Of a DNA stretch of 64,000 bases, positions 47,062 to 59,400 are shown piece by piece; position 1 is the first letter of the stretch; each line of letters begins with the position of its first letter. Source of the DNA: Escallonia rubra (lineage: Eukaryota > Streptophyta > Magnoliopsida > Escalloniales > Escalloniaceae); assembly GCA_033065855.1 (NCBI GenBank), contig JAVXUO010000628.1, positions 1 to 64,000 of the forward strand, written 5' to 3'. The translations under genes and the position numbers were made by a program. The notes below the pieces were generated by a model. The model did not search any database. It was not told the DNA's origin and saw only the letters and a list, made by a program, of their open reading frames with translations.

Positions 47062-48778
47062 TCATGCGTAATACTTCTTCAGGTAGCGACCGTTGATAGG
47101 GGCTGTGATCTGTCCATCTTCTGGATTGAGCAAGAGGTAAGAGCCGTTGCTTCTGGCTGCATGCACTTCAAATGGTCCCTCCCAGTTGGGTGTGAACTTA
47201 GGAGCTTACAGGTTGGCGCGCACATGCTTGGCGGCTTGGAGGACAAGGTCACCTTCGACAAAGGAGCGAGGCTTGACTGTCTTTCCGTAGGCTTTGATAA
47301 GTTGTTCACGATATTTCTTCATTCGGCGCATGGCGTTGGCTCTCTTTTCATCAAGGCCCTCAAGGGCCACCATTCTGGTTTCCTCTTCCCCGAGACCACT
47401 ACTGAGGGATAGTCAAGCCCAGGCGACTACAATCTCGACTGGTACCACAAATTCATCCCGGTAGACAAGGGAGAATGGTGTGGCCTTCGTGGCTGTGTGC
47501 CTGGAAGTTCTGTAAGCCCAAAGGGCCTGGCTTAGCTTTTCGGGCTAGGAGTTGCTTGCGTCATGAACCATCCATGACAATTAGACCTGGCAAAATACGA
47601 ACCGGACCCGCGGGTCTACCCGTACCCGGTCAAAAATCCCGGGTACGGGTACATATATAGGAGACCCGCCGAAAATAGACCCGTACCCGAACCGACCCGT
47701 AAAGTCCGGGTAAATTCGGGTCGGGTACCGGTTACCCGTGATACCCGAATGTTTTACTATATAAGGCACTAGGGTTTTTTTGGGAAGTCATTCTCATCTC
47801 TTCTCAGTTCTCTCATCTGTCGCTCTCCCCATTCCTCCTCTCTGAAGTCTCTCTCTCTCTCTCTCAACCTTGCTCCCTCTCTCTCTCTCACTCACCACAG
47901 CCGTCACTGACGACAACACTACTCCACATCGACGGCAACCCACCGTCTCTCTAACGACAGCCTTCACCGGCGACAACACTACTCCACATCAACGGCAGCC
48001 CACCGTCTCTCTAACGCTCACTCGCAGATTGGCCACAGCTCCGCAGATCCGCCATAGCCAGCTGTAGATCTGCCAAAGCCGACCGCTGATCTGCCACAGC
48101 CAGCCGCAAATCTACCAAAGCCGACCGCAGATCTTCCATAGCCCTCCGCCAGTCTTCCGTGGGAAGTCTCAACCTACTGTTGATGGTTGAGGCTTTGGTT
48201 TCCGATCGACTTTGTGCTTTGAGAGTGGTAACTCAAACCGGAGCAGTGAAGCTAGAAGATTAATTCGTTGCTTTTGTATGAATTTTACTATTTTAGGGTT
48301 TAGACTCGGGAATTAATTTTTAGGTAATTTTTTGGGATTTTGAAGATGTGTGTTTGTTGTGATGGATCTGAGAGTTGAGATGAGAGTGGAGATAATTGTG
48401 ATGAAATTGAAATTAGTGAAGTGGTAATTGCAAGAATTTTAATTAGAAACTGATGGTTGTGAGAAAGGGAGAAAAATATAATCCAGTTCAGTGAATATCC
48501 GTTAATAAAAAAAAATAGACTTTTATTTATTTACCCGCGGGTAATATCCGAACCGCTTGAGTAGGGTACGGGTTCTGGAAAACACTACCCGGGAAAAATC
48601 GGGTAAAATTTACCCGATCCGTTTTTACCCGGACCCGATCGGGTTTTACCCGTACCCGACGGGTTTACCCGTTTGCCAGGTCTAAATTGACAATACACGC
48701 AATAGAGTTTTGTTGGAAGCTTCAGCTTGACCATTGCCTTGCGGATAGTAAGGGGTTGATGTAGTGAGATTGATAACA
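47062..48778 (-). pseudogene. Ty3/gypsy integrase C-terminus, interrupted by a hAT-like element
   Basis: Minus strand: STPYYPQGNGQAEASNKTLL (48778-48686), interrupted by the element at 47581-48685, then SQALWAYRTSRHTATKATPF, EGDLVLQAAKHVRANL, NWEGPFEV and a stop after GRYLKKYYA at 47062. The YYPQGNGQAEA-N-KT integrase wording fits the Tat lineage. Gag, protease, RT and RNase H are absent. Confidence 0.85.
47581..48685. mobile_element. hAT-like non-autonomous element, TIR TTAGACCTGGCAAA
   Basis: Left end TTAGACCTGGCAAA and right end TTTGCCAGGTCTAA are inverted copies, followed by CGGGT/ACCCG-rich subterminal sequence (ACCCGTACCCGG) on both sides. The flanks CATGACAA and ATTGACAA are an imperfect 8-bp duplication. 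A 5'-end-like gene fragment (CT-rich, ACGGCAGCCCACCG repeats) lies inside. It splits the gypsy integrase. Confidence 0.8.
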
Positions 48779-49627
48779 CACCTTACACCACACAATACAC
48801 ATACGTGATGAGTTTCACACATATACACACAATATACATTAGACACACACACGTTACACACAGAGACACACACCTGCTGCACCCTATACACATTGAAATT
48901 CCATCCCAACCCCTCTTAATCACACCTACCCATGCGCTTAACACAATTACCTAAATAATCTTACAGGAATTTAGCTTTAAACTCACAATTCACACGCATA
49001 AACACCAAGAACACACACTGTCCAAACGGGTTTTTACCTAACTTTGAGTGCCCATTTCTCCTTAAAAATTCACCAAACTGCTCCCTGTTTTCTCTAACTA
49101 GCTCATTGCTCTCCTTACCGCCGAATTCTTTTTCTTCCTTTCAGATAGCTTCCTCTGTTTTTGCCTGAGCATTGTGCTCTGTTCCAGCATCCAGCTTCCT
49201 CTTCTCTATCTCTTGTTATGTTTTTGTTTCCTTTTACTTTCTTTAAATTTCTAAACATTTAATTAATTCAATTGCATTAGTCAGCAAAGAAATTAACAGG
49301 AGGTGGCATCATGTTACGCTCTATTTTCCCAAAATTTGACACACAATGCCTAACTTTTAAAAATTGTACAAAATGACCCCAAAATTTTTCAAAATTATAT
49401 TTTGACCCTAAAATTCTCTTAAGCTTCAATAAGGCTTTCGTTAAGATAATTCGCCCATACAATCCTATTGCCAAATCTAGGGACAATGGGAATTTCACAC
49501 TCTTCCTTTCTGTAAGGGAGGATTAGGGAAAATACTAATACCCAAGCATTGCTCAGAATTATCGCCCGTTTATTTTTCGGGTCACAGATAATTATTTTAA
49601 ACAGCTCGAAAAGTGCGGGATATTACA
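48779..49627 (-). repeat. Outer part of the second long LTR
   Basis: The start of the LTR on the minus strand (TGTAATATCCCGCAC at 49627) through a CA-rich region to 48779, where gypsy sequence begins. It continues at 41215 on the other side of the gypsy insertion. Confidence 0.65.
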
Positions 49628-49632
49628 TGAAC

Positions 49633-50474
49633 CAACTCAACCCAAGAAGATGTTGACTTTTACCCTACCCAACCCAATGAACTTAGTTGCATAATGGGTT
49701 TAAATGGGTTGACTCAATATTAGAGTGAGGTATGTTGAGTTAGGCTTTAAAACCAACCCACCAATGTCACACCCCCTAGGGGCTGAGATAACTTGAATAC
49801 TTCTACTGGCATATCAAACGAACATTTAGTTATCTGCTATGAAAAGTCTTGTGTAGACGCATGTAGTACATAATATGCATCTTGGTCTTTGCTTTGCAAG
49901 TGCAAATTGGTGTGTTATGTTAGGCACTTCTCCAAAAGCTGAAACGTATGCGCAACTTTAACTGGGTGATACCCATTGATTGTGATTACTCAGCTACTGA
50001 CCACTATATTCCAAGTCTAATACAAGAGGTGTTTCAGAACTCCCTGATTACTATGCTAGAATGCGTGCCCATGTTGAGTACCAGATTCAAATAGAAAACA
50101 TTGAGAGCAATAACTAACAGAATCAGCTCGTGCACATTTTCAACATGGCAAAGTAGAGGCGACAACCCCAGCAGCACCATTGTTATCGAGAGATCTGCAG
50201 CCATACTTTATCCAAGAACTATTCCTATTGCTTTCTGGACTTCATTTTCTTAACAAACTCCGTCACATTTCCTCTACGACAATTCGTTGACTATAATTAG
50301 ATGATTTTTCAAGTTTCCATATACTGAAATTCGGTTGTAATATATGCTAATTGTGTGTACAAACATAATGCCATGCATGTGACTAGCTAGGAAGCTCAGC
50401 TACTATGTCTACATTTGATTCTTTCTTTTCTTTTTCCAAATTTTGGCTGTCTGATAGACAAAGAAGTTTGAACC
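49633..50474. other. Intergenic / 3' flank of the dehydrogenase-reticulon gene
   Basis: Unassigned sequence. The part next to 50474 should hold the 3' UTR of the minus-strand gene. No poly(A) signal could be fixed with confidence. Confidence 0.45.
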
Positions 50475-53400
50475 TTACGAGTCAGATATCCTTGATCCTT
50501 CATTGCAGTAGGCCATTCCACTTTCATGCGACATCTCACATCCAGGAAGTAACGAAGTCACAGACACAGGCAGAATCCTCAGTGACGATTTTATGGCTTC
50601 CCGTGTATTGTTACAGAGAACCTCCACAATTCTGTCAATTTCTTCCTCATATTGCTCATAAACGAAAAATAAGGTGAACGAAAGGACCAATGCTGCAATA
50701 AAAGGTCAATACGATTAAGGCGGAGGGCCAATAAGAGTACAAGAAAGTTGATCGTTATAAACATCAAGCACTGCTCGCATAGTAGATATTCCGTACCAAA
50801 AACAACTGACTCTGTCAGGAAATGTGCCACGATCGACTTCAAAAAATACAGTGAAGCTGCTACCTGTATTCATTAAGAAACTTGTTAATGACAGAACAAA
50901 CAACCCAACTATAACTATGCTCATTTTCAGCTTTAAAGGCTTCAAACATACGCAATCACTATGGCGTCTGGAACAAGACATAAGAACAGCCACCATGTGG
51001 CTGGCATGTTATTGGCAAGCTAGAAAGCAAGAACCACAGCAAAACAAGAGCTGGTACATACCTTGAGGAATATGTTCCAGTCCTCTCCTCGGGACAATGA
51101 TATTGTTAGATGACTCACTCCACTCCATATGTTTGCAATAGCAGTCGATGTAATTTGCATGTCCTTTTCAGATATCTCAAAACAAGATGAGGATAGCCTA
51201 GGAACGGAGAGACCAAATCTGTTGCAGAGACATCAAAGTCGGTAAACCTAAAACATTTTTGGAGGACGGATGTCAAGGAATTTTTTTAGCATCTAGTCCA
51301 ACATGACTATGAGTAACCAAATGTCAGATTTCATTCACTTTCCGACCTTGCCAACGGTCTTTAGGTAATCATACTGATTATCTTTAAATGGCAATAAGAG
51401 AATTTATAGCAACACAAACAAGGTTTCCACAAGGACATACACAAGTGCATACTTCAGAAACGCATGCTTCCACATGTACATGTATGTCATCTTCCTTTCT
51501 AGGATCTCTTGCTTAAGCCTTCTAAGTCCATGCTATAGAACATTTAGGGATACAGATAAAAAGCATCTCAAGAACAAGCTGCTCAAAAAAAACCTGCTAA
51601 CTAGGTACTTATGCACTATGCAGTAGCATTTATCAATAAGAAGAGTTTAAAACAGCACAAGGCAAACCATAATCTCATCTGCTTTTACAAAACTGAGCAA
51701 ACGTGATAATTATCTCCACCCTTAACGATTTCACCCAACAAAGCCTTCATGGGCAATTACTTACACTTTTGATGGAAATAGGGAGTATCCAGAAAGGGCA
51801 ACTGTTGCGAGCAAAAGAAGTTTAGCGGTAGATGAGACAAATGTCCTTCCGCAAAGAAAGAACCAGTAGTAGAGCACAACGAGTGCAAGAAAATACGTAA
51901 ATGATATCTTCTCATCTCTCCACAGCAAAATGTCTGCAACTGCAGTAACATAATATATGTCATGTTCTAGGAGGGAAAGATATGCATGTAGAACGAAAGG
52001 TCTTCAAATCAGAGATGCACATGCTGGTTCCACCAGAAAGAAAAATCATATTGAAGCTGTAGCTACCAGGAGTGCTGTAGGCATAATTTCTGGATTAGAT
52101 GTGTGCTATGTTACATGGACTCTTCAAAATGCATGAAGTGGCTGTGTCAGACACTCGATACTTGCACATGGGTATGGGATATGTGTCCGACACATCTCAT
52201 AGGATATGCCACTAAGAATAACACCTTAAAGTGTTTCTTTTAGTTCATTATTGCTTTGAAATGAAATGAAATAAGATTTCAATTAAAACAATGTGCGTCA
52301 CAGAAAACACTATGTTACCTGAGGATTAACTAAAAATAGCAATAGATAGAAGTATTTTGCCATGTCCCCATGTCTTGGGTTTTGAAAACTAGACGAATCC
52401 GAACTTGGACACGAAAGCGACTTGGACACTCATACCAAGTCCATGTAACATAGCTCACATGCTTAATGAGTATGCCCCATTATGTTTTTATCAGAAAACA
52501 TATTTCCGCTCAAATGTGAACAGTAACACATAATAAGCTAAACATCTCCAGCTTTACCGATACCAATGCCAGTGGCTCGAGAGGATTCTAGCACACTGGC
52601 ACTGGTGGAACGACATAATTAATCATGGGGACTAAAAACTACACTACATTTGCACTTGACTTTCATCACTAGATACTAAACAATGTCACTCAAAGCATTC
52701 ACGAGTGTCATCTGAAAACCTTCAGCGACAAAAATCGAGTGTTAGTGGCGAAAATTGGAGAGAGATTATCAATTCCCTTAATCATGGTAACTTGATTGGA
52801 GAGTTGTGCATGCCCAAAGAATGGATGTTAGAACCAGATTTCATGGGGGAGAGAGAAGAAAAGAAAAGGGAGATGTCGACAATAGAACCAGGATATCTAT
52901 GAAGCATGGATGCGGGTGCGGATACGACATGGGTGCAGATACGCGGATACGGCATTTTTGAAAATTTTAGGATACGGGTGCGGAGAGGATACGGTAAATT
53001 TTATAAATATTTTTTTAAATATATACACTTAGTATTAAATTTTTATACAGTTGAAATCTCAATAATCATAATATATGTAAAAAGATATTAATATTCCAAA
53101 CAAAGTGGTGAGTTTTTAAGTTTAATGGGCTCTTTCGTAAATTTTAAAGCTTTCAACCAAATTAGTGAGAATTTGTTAAGTTTAATGGGCTGTTTTATAA
53201 ATATTAAAATTGTAAATTTGAAAAGAATAAAGTTTTTATGTGGTATCACTTTTATTTCTTTGAAGTACTGGGGTGGTTTATGTAATAACTTAACAATGGG
53301 TACTTAACATAAAATAACAAACATGTGTCAAGAGTCAAAAGTCAAAAGTCATCCCATCCATACAGCCAACATAGATAACATCTACCGATCGTTCTTCTTC

Positions 53401-56400
53401 TTCTCTGGCCGCACGCCGCAAGCCGTCGCCGGTAAGTCCTCCTTCTGCTTCTTCTTCTTTTCCTTCTTCTGCTGCTTCTACTTCTTCTCTCCGGTCTCCT
53501 CTCTCGTCAGATTCCTTGCCGGTGGTCGCTGGTGTCGCTGGAGTGGCCGGTGGTCACAGATCGCCGGATACGCACCCGAGCCGCACCCGATATTTAAGAT
53601 TAAAAAAAATAAATCAATAATGTTGGACACGCACCCACGCCACGCACCCGCACCCGACGCGTACCCGGTGCCGGTGCTTCACCCTAAGTGCCGCACTGGG
53701 GTTTCAGAGCAGGATATACATTAGAAACCCAATTTGAACCAAAATCATAAGCCAGAGTCATTCACCTATCCAGTCATACAAAAATTTTCAAACTTACTCA
53801 CAAGCCAATGTGGCACAACCGACTGGAACACTACCAATATACTACTCAATCAGCAAGAAAACCAGTGAACCTTGCAAGCAAGCACAATCCTTCGTGCGCA
53901 ACATACACGAAGTATACACAATAATAATTACAATTACGTAGATCAATATTAAGTATCACATCATGAAGAAAGGTTCTAACCTTTCCCGCTGCCAAGCAAC
54001 TTTTCAACTTTAGATTGTTCATCAAACTCTCTGTATCTTGCATTTGACGAGTCTTTGGCCAGATGAGAGAAGGATTCAATGGTTGCTGTGATACCTTCCT
54101 GTACGTTCATCATCAACCAACTCTCACTAAGTAAAAGCATTCATATTTATGATAGATTGATAGCAGTCACATTTAGATTTATTATAAACCCTTCTTCATA
54201 TCAGCATCAGCGATGTTGAATCCATCAAAACTAAGTTAAATTAATAAAAAATTGCAAGGATATTTGTTAAACAAGAAAAGATCCTATGAAAACTCAATGG
54301 GCCAGAATAATTTTCAGTAGGGGAGAAGAAACTGTCACAAAAGTTACAAATTACAGATCACATGCTTAATTGAATCTGTGAGACAGGCATTGACTCAACC
54401 ATAATGCCAAAGTAGAAAGAAGAATGATTTTGCTTCTCCTCTTATTGCAAGTATATTTTCTTCTACAGTCAAACTACGGTTCATGTTTCACCTTGCAGCA
54501 AAATATATCACAGAGCAATAAAAAAATTTCAGCAGCCTCTTGACTAGTATTTCCCAGTAAATAAATAATTCGGATAACAAGAATCCAGGTTCAAGAAAGC
54601 TTCCAGACCCATAAATAATACTCTCCGCATCCCAAAGATATTGATCAAGTTTGCTTTTTTGGCTGTCCAAAAAATTTTGCATACTTTCTAAATTTGGGTT
54701 AAAATTTGTGACACTTTTCCACTTCTACACTAGTGCTCGCATAACAGAAGGTAAAAAATATACGTATTGCTTACTACTCCACTCTATCTCCTTCCATTCA
54801 CAACCAAAGTCCGCTGCCTCCTTCATACAAGACCAGCATCGTCTCCTTCAACCACAGTTGCTGCCACCGTTGCGGCGCCTCCTTCAACCACCATTGCGGC
54901 CGCCTCCTTCAACAGCCGTAGCCGCTGCCTCATTCAACCATCATAGCTACAGTCTCCTTAAACCACCATCGCTGCTACCTCCTTCAACCACCATCGCCGG
55001 TGATGGAGATGATAGTTATTTTAATGGATTGTGTAACAAGATAGATTTGTTTTCTTTCTGATTTTTTAATCTGTAGTTTGCTTTCTAATTGACAGATCAG
55101 TAGTGAGTAATTTTTAGATTCTAATTTATTGATTGCATCTACATCTGGTTCAACATTATATCAAAAGCTCTTTTCATCTCTAACGGAAGTCGTAAAGTGA
55201 TATATAAGAAATGAAGTTGTGGGTGATGTTGAATTGAGATACAATATGTTCATATGTGTATATCGACGTCAGAAGTTGTCGTATCAACCAGCAAAAAATG
55301 GTGATGACAGCAGTTTGAATATGCAAAAAGAGAGAGATAGGTAGCCAGGAAAGAGAGAGAGTTGGTGTACTCGTCCAGCCAATTTGCGAGTAAAGAACAT
55401 AAACACAAGGGTAAAATCGAGAATTACCAATTTGACCCATTTCTTAAACTTTGTGCCAAGTCAAATGTATGCAATATTTCTTGGATGGAGATAGTAGTTC
55501 TTTACAAATAAATAAATAAAAAGTGACAAGTTCCTTGTCCTTGAAGTAGAATTGCAGGCCATGATATCTGTCAGCTGGTGCTGAAAATGGTGCCTCACTA
55601 CATAAGAAAAGCTTGGCGTAGATGGTCACAAAAGGCTCCCTTAGTCATAAACCCAGAAAGCTATTGTGTAATTGCTAGGTGATAGGCTAAACCAAGAGGA
55701 GATATACCATGATATACGAGCAAAAATATAAAAATCTTACCTCGAGTGAGACCACTGGTGTGTACCCAATGTGCTTCTCAGCTGCAGAACAATTGAATGT
55801 TCTAGTGCATGATGCTAATCGAATGATGTTCTGAACCGACTCAAAATGATTATGCCTTCCAGGGTTCATCCTTGAATGCACCTGTTTGAGGAGCAAACTA
55901 ATATACTGGACCATCGTAGTAGAAAACTTGAACATGGGCCTGCGACCGGAAAAAAAAAACGAAAGATGTTGATATCGCAAAAAAACATTTAAACAGGTAA
56001 ATGAAACAAGAAAAAAAGGGAAACTAGACATAGTAGGCAAAGGTATATGCAATTGAAACCATTTATGGAGATTAGAAGTAGTCAAGTTCCTTCTGTAAAA
56101 GCTATCAGGGTAAAGTGATATGAGGCATTTGAACTTCAGTAGCCTCGTGAAATTGCAAAGGGAAGAAAGAGCAGGAAAGCAGTCAAGAAATGGTATCAGG
56201 ACATTTGTTTTATGAGAACTAACAGGGATGAAAGTATCTGGATATCTTTAGCATTACAGAGCAGAGTGGGGGCAAGAAAAGGTAACCACCTTAAAAAATC
56301 TGAGGCGAGGAGCGGCTCGAATAAATATCCTATTGGTAATTTATCCAATCAGACATATATACGGATTCTATAACCTTAAATACTGACAAAAAGCTGGAAC

Positions 56401-59400
56401 TAATGATCAAAGGCCTTGCGTGGCCAATACCATAGCCATGTAGTGGGGTCAGGTAAATGCACAAACCTCAGGGACAGCAGTAACCCTTTTACGCGAATCC
56501 TGCGACTAAGGTTTTTGTTGGCACTTACATTCCATGCGCTTGCAAGTCACAAAATGTTCACAGAAAAGCAATAAGAAACAGTTAAGATGGAGGCGCTAAC
56601 TCAAGCCTGCAGCTGTTGCCTAAAGAGGTTCCACAGCATAGCTACAAAAACTAGAACAGACAAGGTACAGTAAAGGGACACAGTTTGATTATTGAATTGG
56701 TAAGGAAGACTAACAAAACATCACAAAATTCATGTGATGATTAAAACAAAAATAAAAAAAGTAGTTGAAAGATTATAGAACAAACAACCAGAACATAGAA
56801 CTAAGAATGACTTGTACTGTATCACGACAAGTCCTACAGTCAATATGAAACTGTTGAACAAGAGTAAAGTAGCGGTTCTGGCAAGCAGGGTTTTGAGTTT
56901 CAAAATGCCCTCCGTTTTTATTACTAAAAGTAAAAGTATATACTACATTTATTGTCAGCGGCAATGCCGTCTGGTTGAATAGTGATTCACACTGAATGAA
57001 TAGCGGGTTAGCCAGTTCAGAAAAGTTCATAAGATTCTACTGGTCCATCTGATCGCATATTCCACAATCATGTAATGTATATGGCATACTCAAATTCTCT
57101 CCCAAGAGGAAATCAAGATACTTTCTTTACCTTTGATAGCCCAAGCCCTCCAATATGAGAGAACCGAAGTCCCAGAACTTCATTGACTCAGTATTAGTGA
57201 TGAAAAACACCTACAAAAGATCTTCCCCTTTATCTATAGATATAATAGGTATCAAGAGAATAAGAAATATAGAAAAGAGAGGTTCAAAACCTGATGGTAC
57301 CTTTCCAGACACAGAAACCATCTGCGAACATAGAGCTTCTTCTGCACAGACAAGGGCATGGGCAGCATTCTCCACATACGTAAAATCGGACATACTTTCA
57401 CCACTTCCTATAATAAACTGAAACGGGAAGTTGTATTATTTATCCAAAGAATGACCAACTGAACTTTGCATTACTATTCAATTGGAAGTAATATTTGCCC
57501 AGAAGTGCACAATACTGCACCAAAATTAAGATATGATGTCAAGTTTCGATTGCATGATAGCAAGGAGAATGTATTCTCATACATTCTTTTATTCTTTAAA
57601 ACAACGCTTCTGTGTGTACATATGTGCCAAAAACAAGTCTCAATGCAAATTAGCTGAAGCTTAGACATGCACAAATATAAGGATAACCTTGAGATGTGTA
57701 TTTGATGCTTAGGTTAAAAGCAGAAGTAAAAATATCGTCCACCCTATAGTGCAATTAAACTGCCGATGCAAATGTACTAGACAGAGACTTTTCATACCCT
57801 CAACCAGCCAGATTTTGCTATATCAACAAGAAATGGCACAAGGTGTTTATCTCCAGGTCCAAAGACATTGCTCGGACGAAGAGCGCAAGTTAGAAGGCCA
57901 TCAATATGATTAGCAAACAGGACCAGCGCTTCTGCTTGAGCCTTTATGTCGCTCCACATGTTGTCAAACTGTACGACGTATGACCAGGAGAAAGAAGATA
58001 TTTAAAATGGACTGAAAGGAGAAAAGAAAAGACGGCATTTTATTGAATCCATGATAGTGAAGGTCTCTAAAACGCACTGTTGAAGCATATGGAACTGAAG
58101 CATCTCCATTACATATATCATGTGAACCGTCAGAAACTACATCTGTGGTACTGTTGTATATCAGCCGCTTAACTTTGCATTCCCGGCAAGCATTGATGAC
58201 ATTTTTTGCACCTAAGTCATAAATCAGATGTCAGGTATCATTATAACCTTTCAGAACTTCAGTGCCAAAAGACGTTGTAGGACAAGTTTAGTACAATATG
58301 AAGGTGCTTACCTTGAACCACTATCGTGTAGCAAAGATAGAAATCACTTCTACGTGAATCAGCAGATGAATCAGCATCCTCCGTATAAAATACAACAGAT
58401 GAACCTTCAATAGCTGCATAAAAGTAAAACATGAACGAAGTCTGCTTCAGTTTCAGACTTTAGCATAAAAGAAAATCTCAGATTAAGAGAGAGAGAGAGA
58501 GAGAGAGAGAGCTGCATAAAAGTAAAACATGAATGAAGTCTGCTTCAGTTTCAGACTTTAGCATAAAAAAAATCTCAGATTGAGAGAGAGAGAGAGAATC
58601 GCTTATTTAACCAACCATATGAATATATACATGAATTGAAAACGAGAGTGAGTCTACAGAAATAAAATGAGTAAAGATAGCTCTCAAATAGTAAAATCAA
58701 TGGGTGTTTGTGAAGTTACCAGACAAAATATATGATAAAATTGACACAAAAAGCTTAAAAGAACAAAAGAGACTTTATTGTTAGCTTATGGATTGGATGG
58801 ACAAAGGACAAAGTCGTTAAACTCACAACAAGTTAGCTTAACAAACAAAAGATCTCATTGTGTGCTATTAGAAAGTCTAAATATGTCACCACAGTGCACG
58901 CCAACATGCATCACAAAATTCATTGGCAGAAGTACAGTTTCCAACTCCACACAGCTAGTGTCACTAAAGTAGTCATTTAAACATTAGAATATCCCACCAA
59001 TTCCAAATGTACAAACTCGGAAACCTAAGATACTCTAAATGGAGAGCAGAACATGACTTAGGCCTAATTCTCCGTGTGAACAAGATGGAGAATGCAACTC
59101 GGAATCAAGACGTTTAGGAACAAGCTAGACAATTTAATATGAAACTGCCGCTTCTCAGAGTTCTCCCCCACGCTTTCAGTTTTTCGTCCTACTTAAATAC
59201 AACTTTGACAAGAGGTTGCCATATGAGAATGAGATATGTCAAGTTCGGCGCACGTGTTGATATCAACGCGAATATGCACCTAAGAGGTTTAGCTTGACTG
59301 TTGTCTTTAATTAGCGTCTCCTCCGCAACACTTGCAGAAAATACTTCATTCAAACACAATACCTTCTGTCATTGTTGGTTGTTCCCAACACAGATATGTC

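Larger units (their letters stand above)
38771..49627 (-). mobile_element. Second long LTR, split by a gypsy insertion
   Basis: Ends TGTAACATCC at 38771 and GGATATTACA at 49627, with a perfect duplication TGAAC on both sides (38766-38770, 49628-49632). Removing the internal 41216-48778 block leaves about 3.3 kb, close to the solo LTR at 30766, and the two share the CTTTTGAGACCTCAGTAAGG block (39125 here; reverse at 33820) and a CA/TG-rich region. The orientation is opposite to the first copy. Confidence 0.75.

Noticed and set aside
41216..48778. A 5-bp target duplication (CACAT/CACCT) for the inner gypsy element
   Set aside because: It differs at one position, and the right side ends in mid-integrase, not at an LTR, so the match is probably chance.
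53323..53724. 133-residue plus-strand frame with a Phe-rich stretch
   Set aside because: It lies inside the intron 8 insertion, from CTTCTTCTT repeats; no family match.
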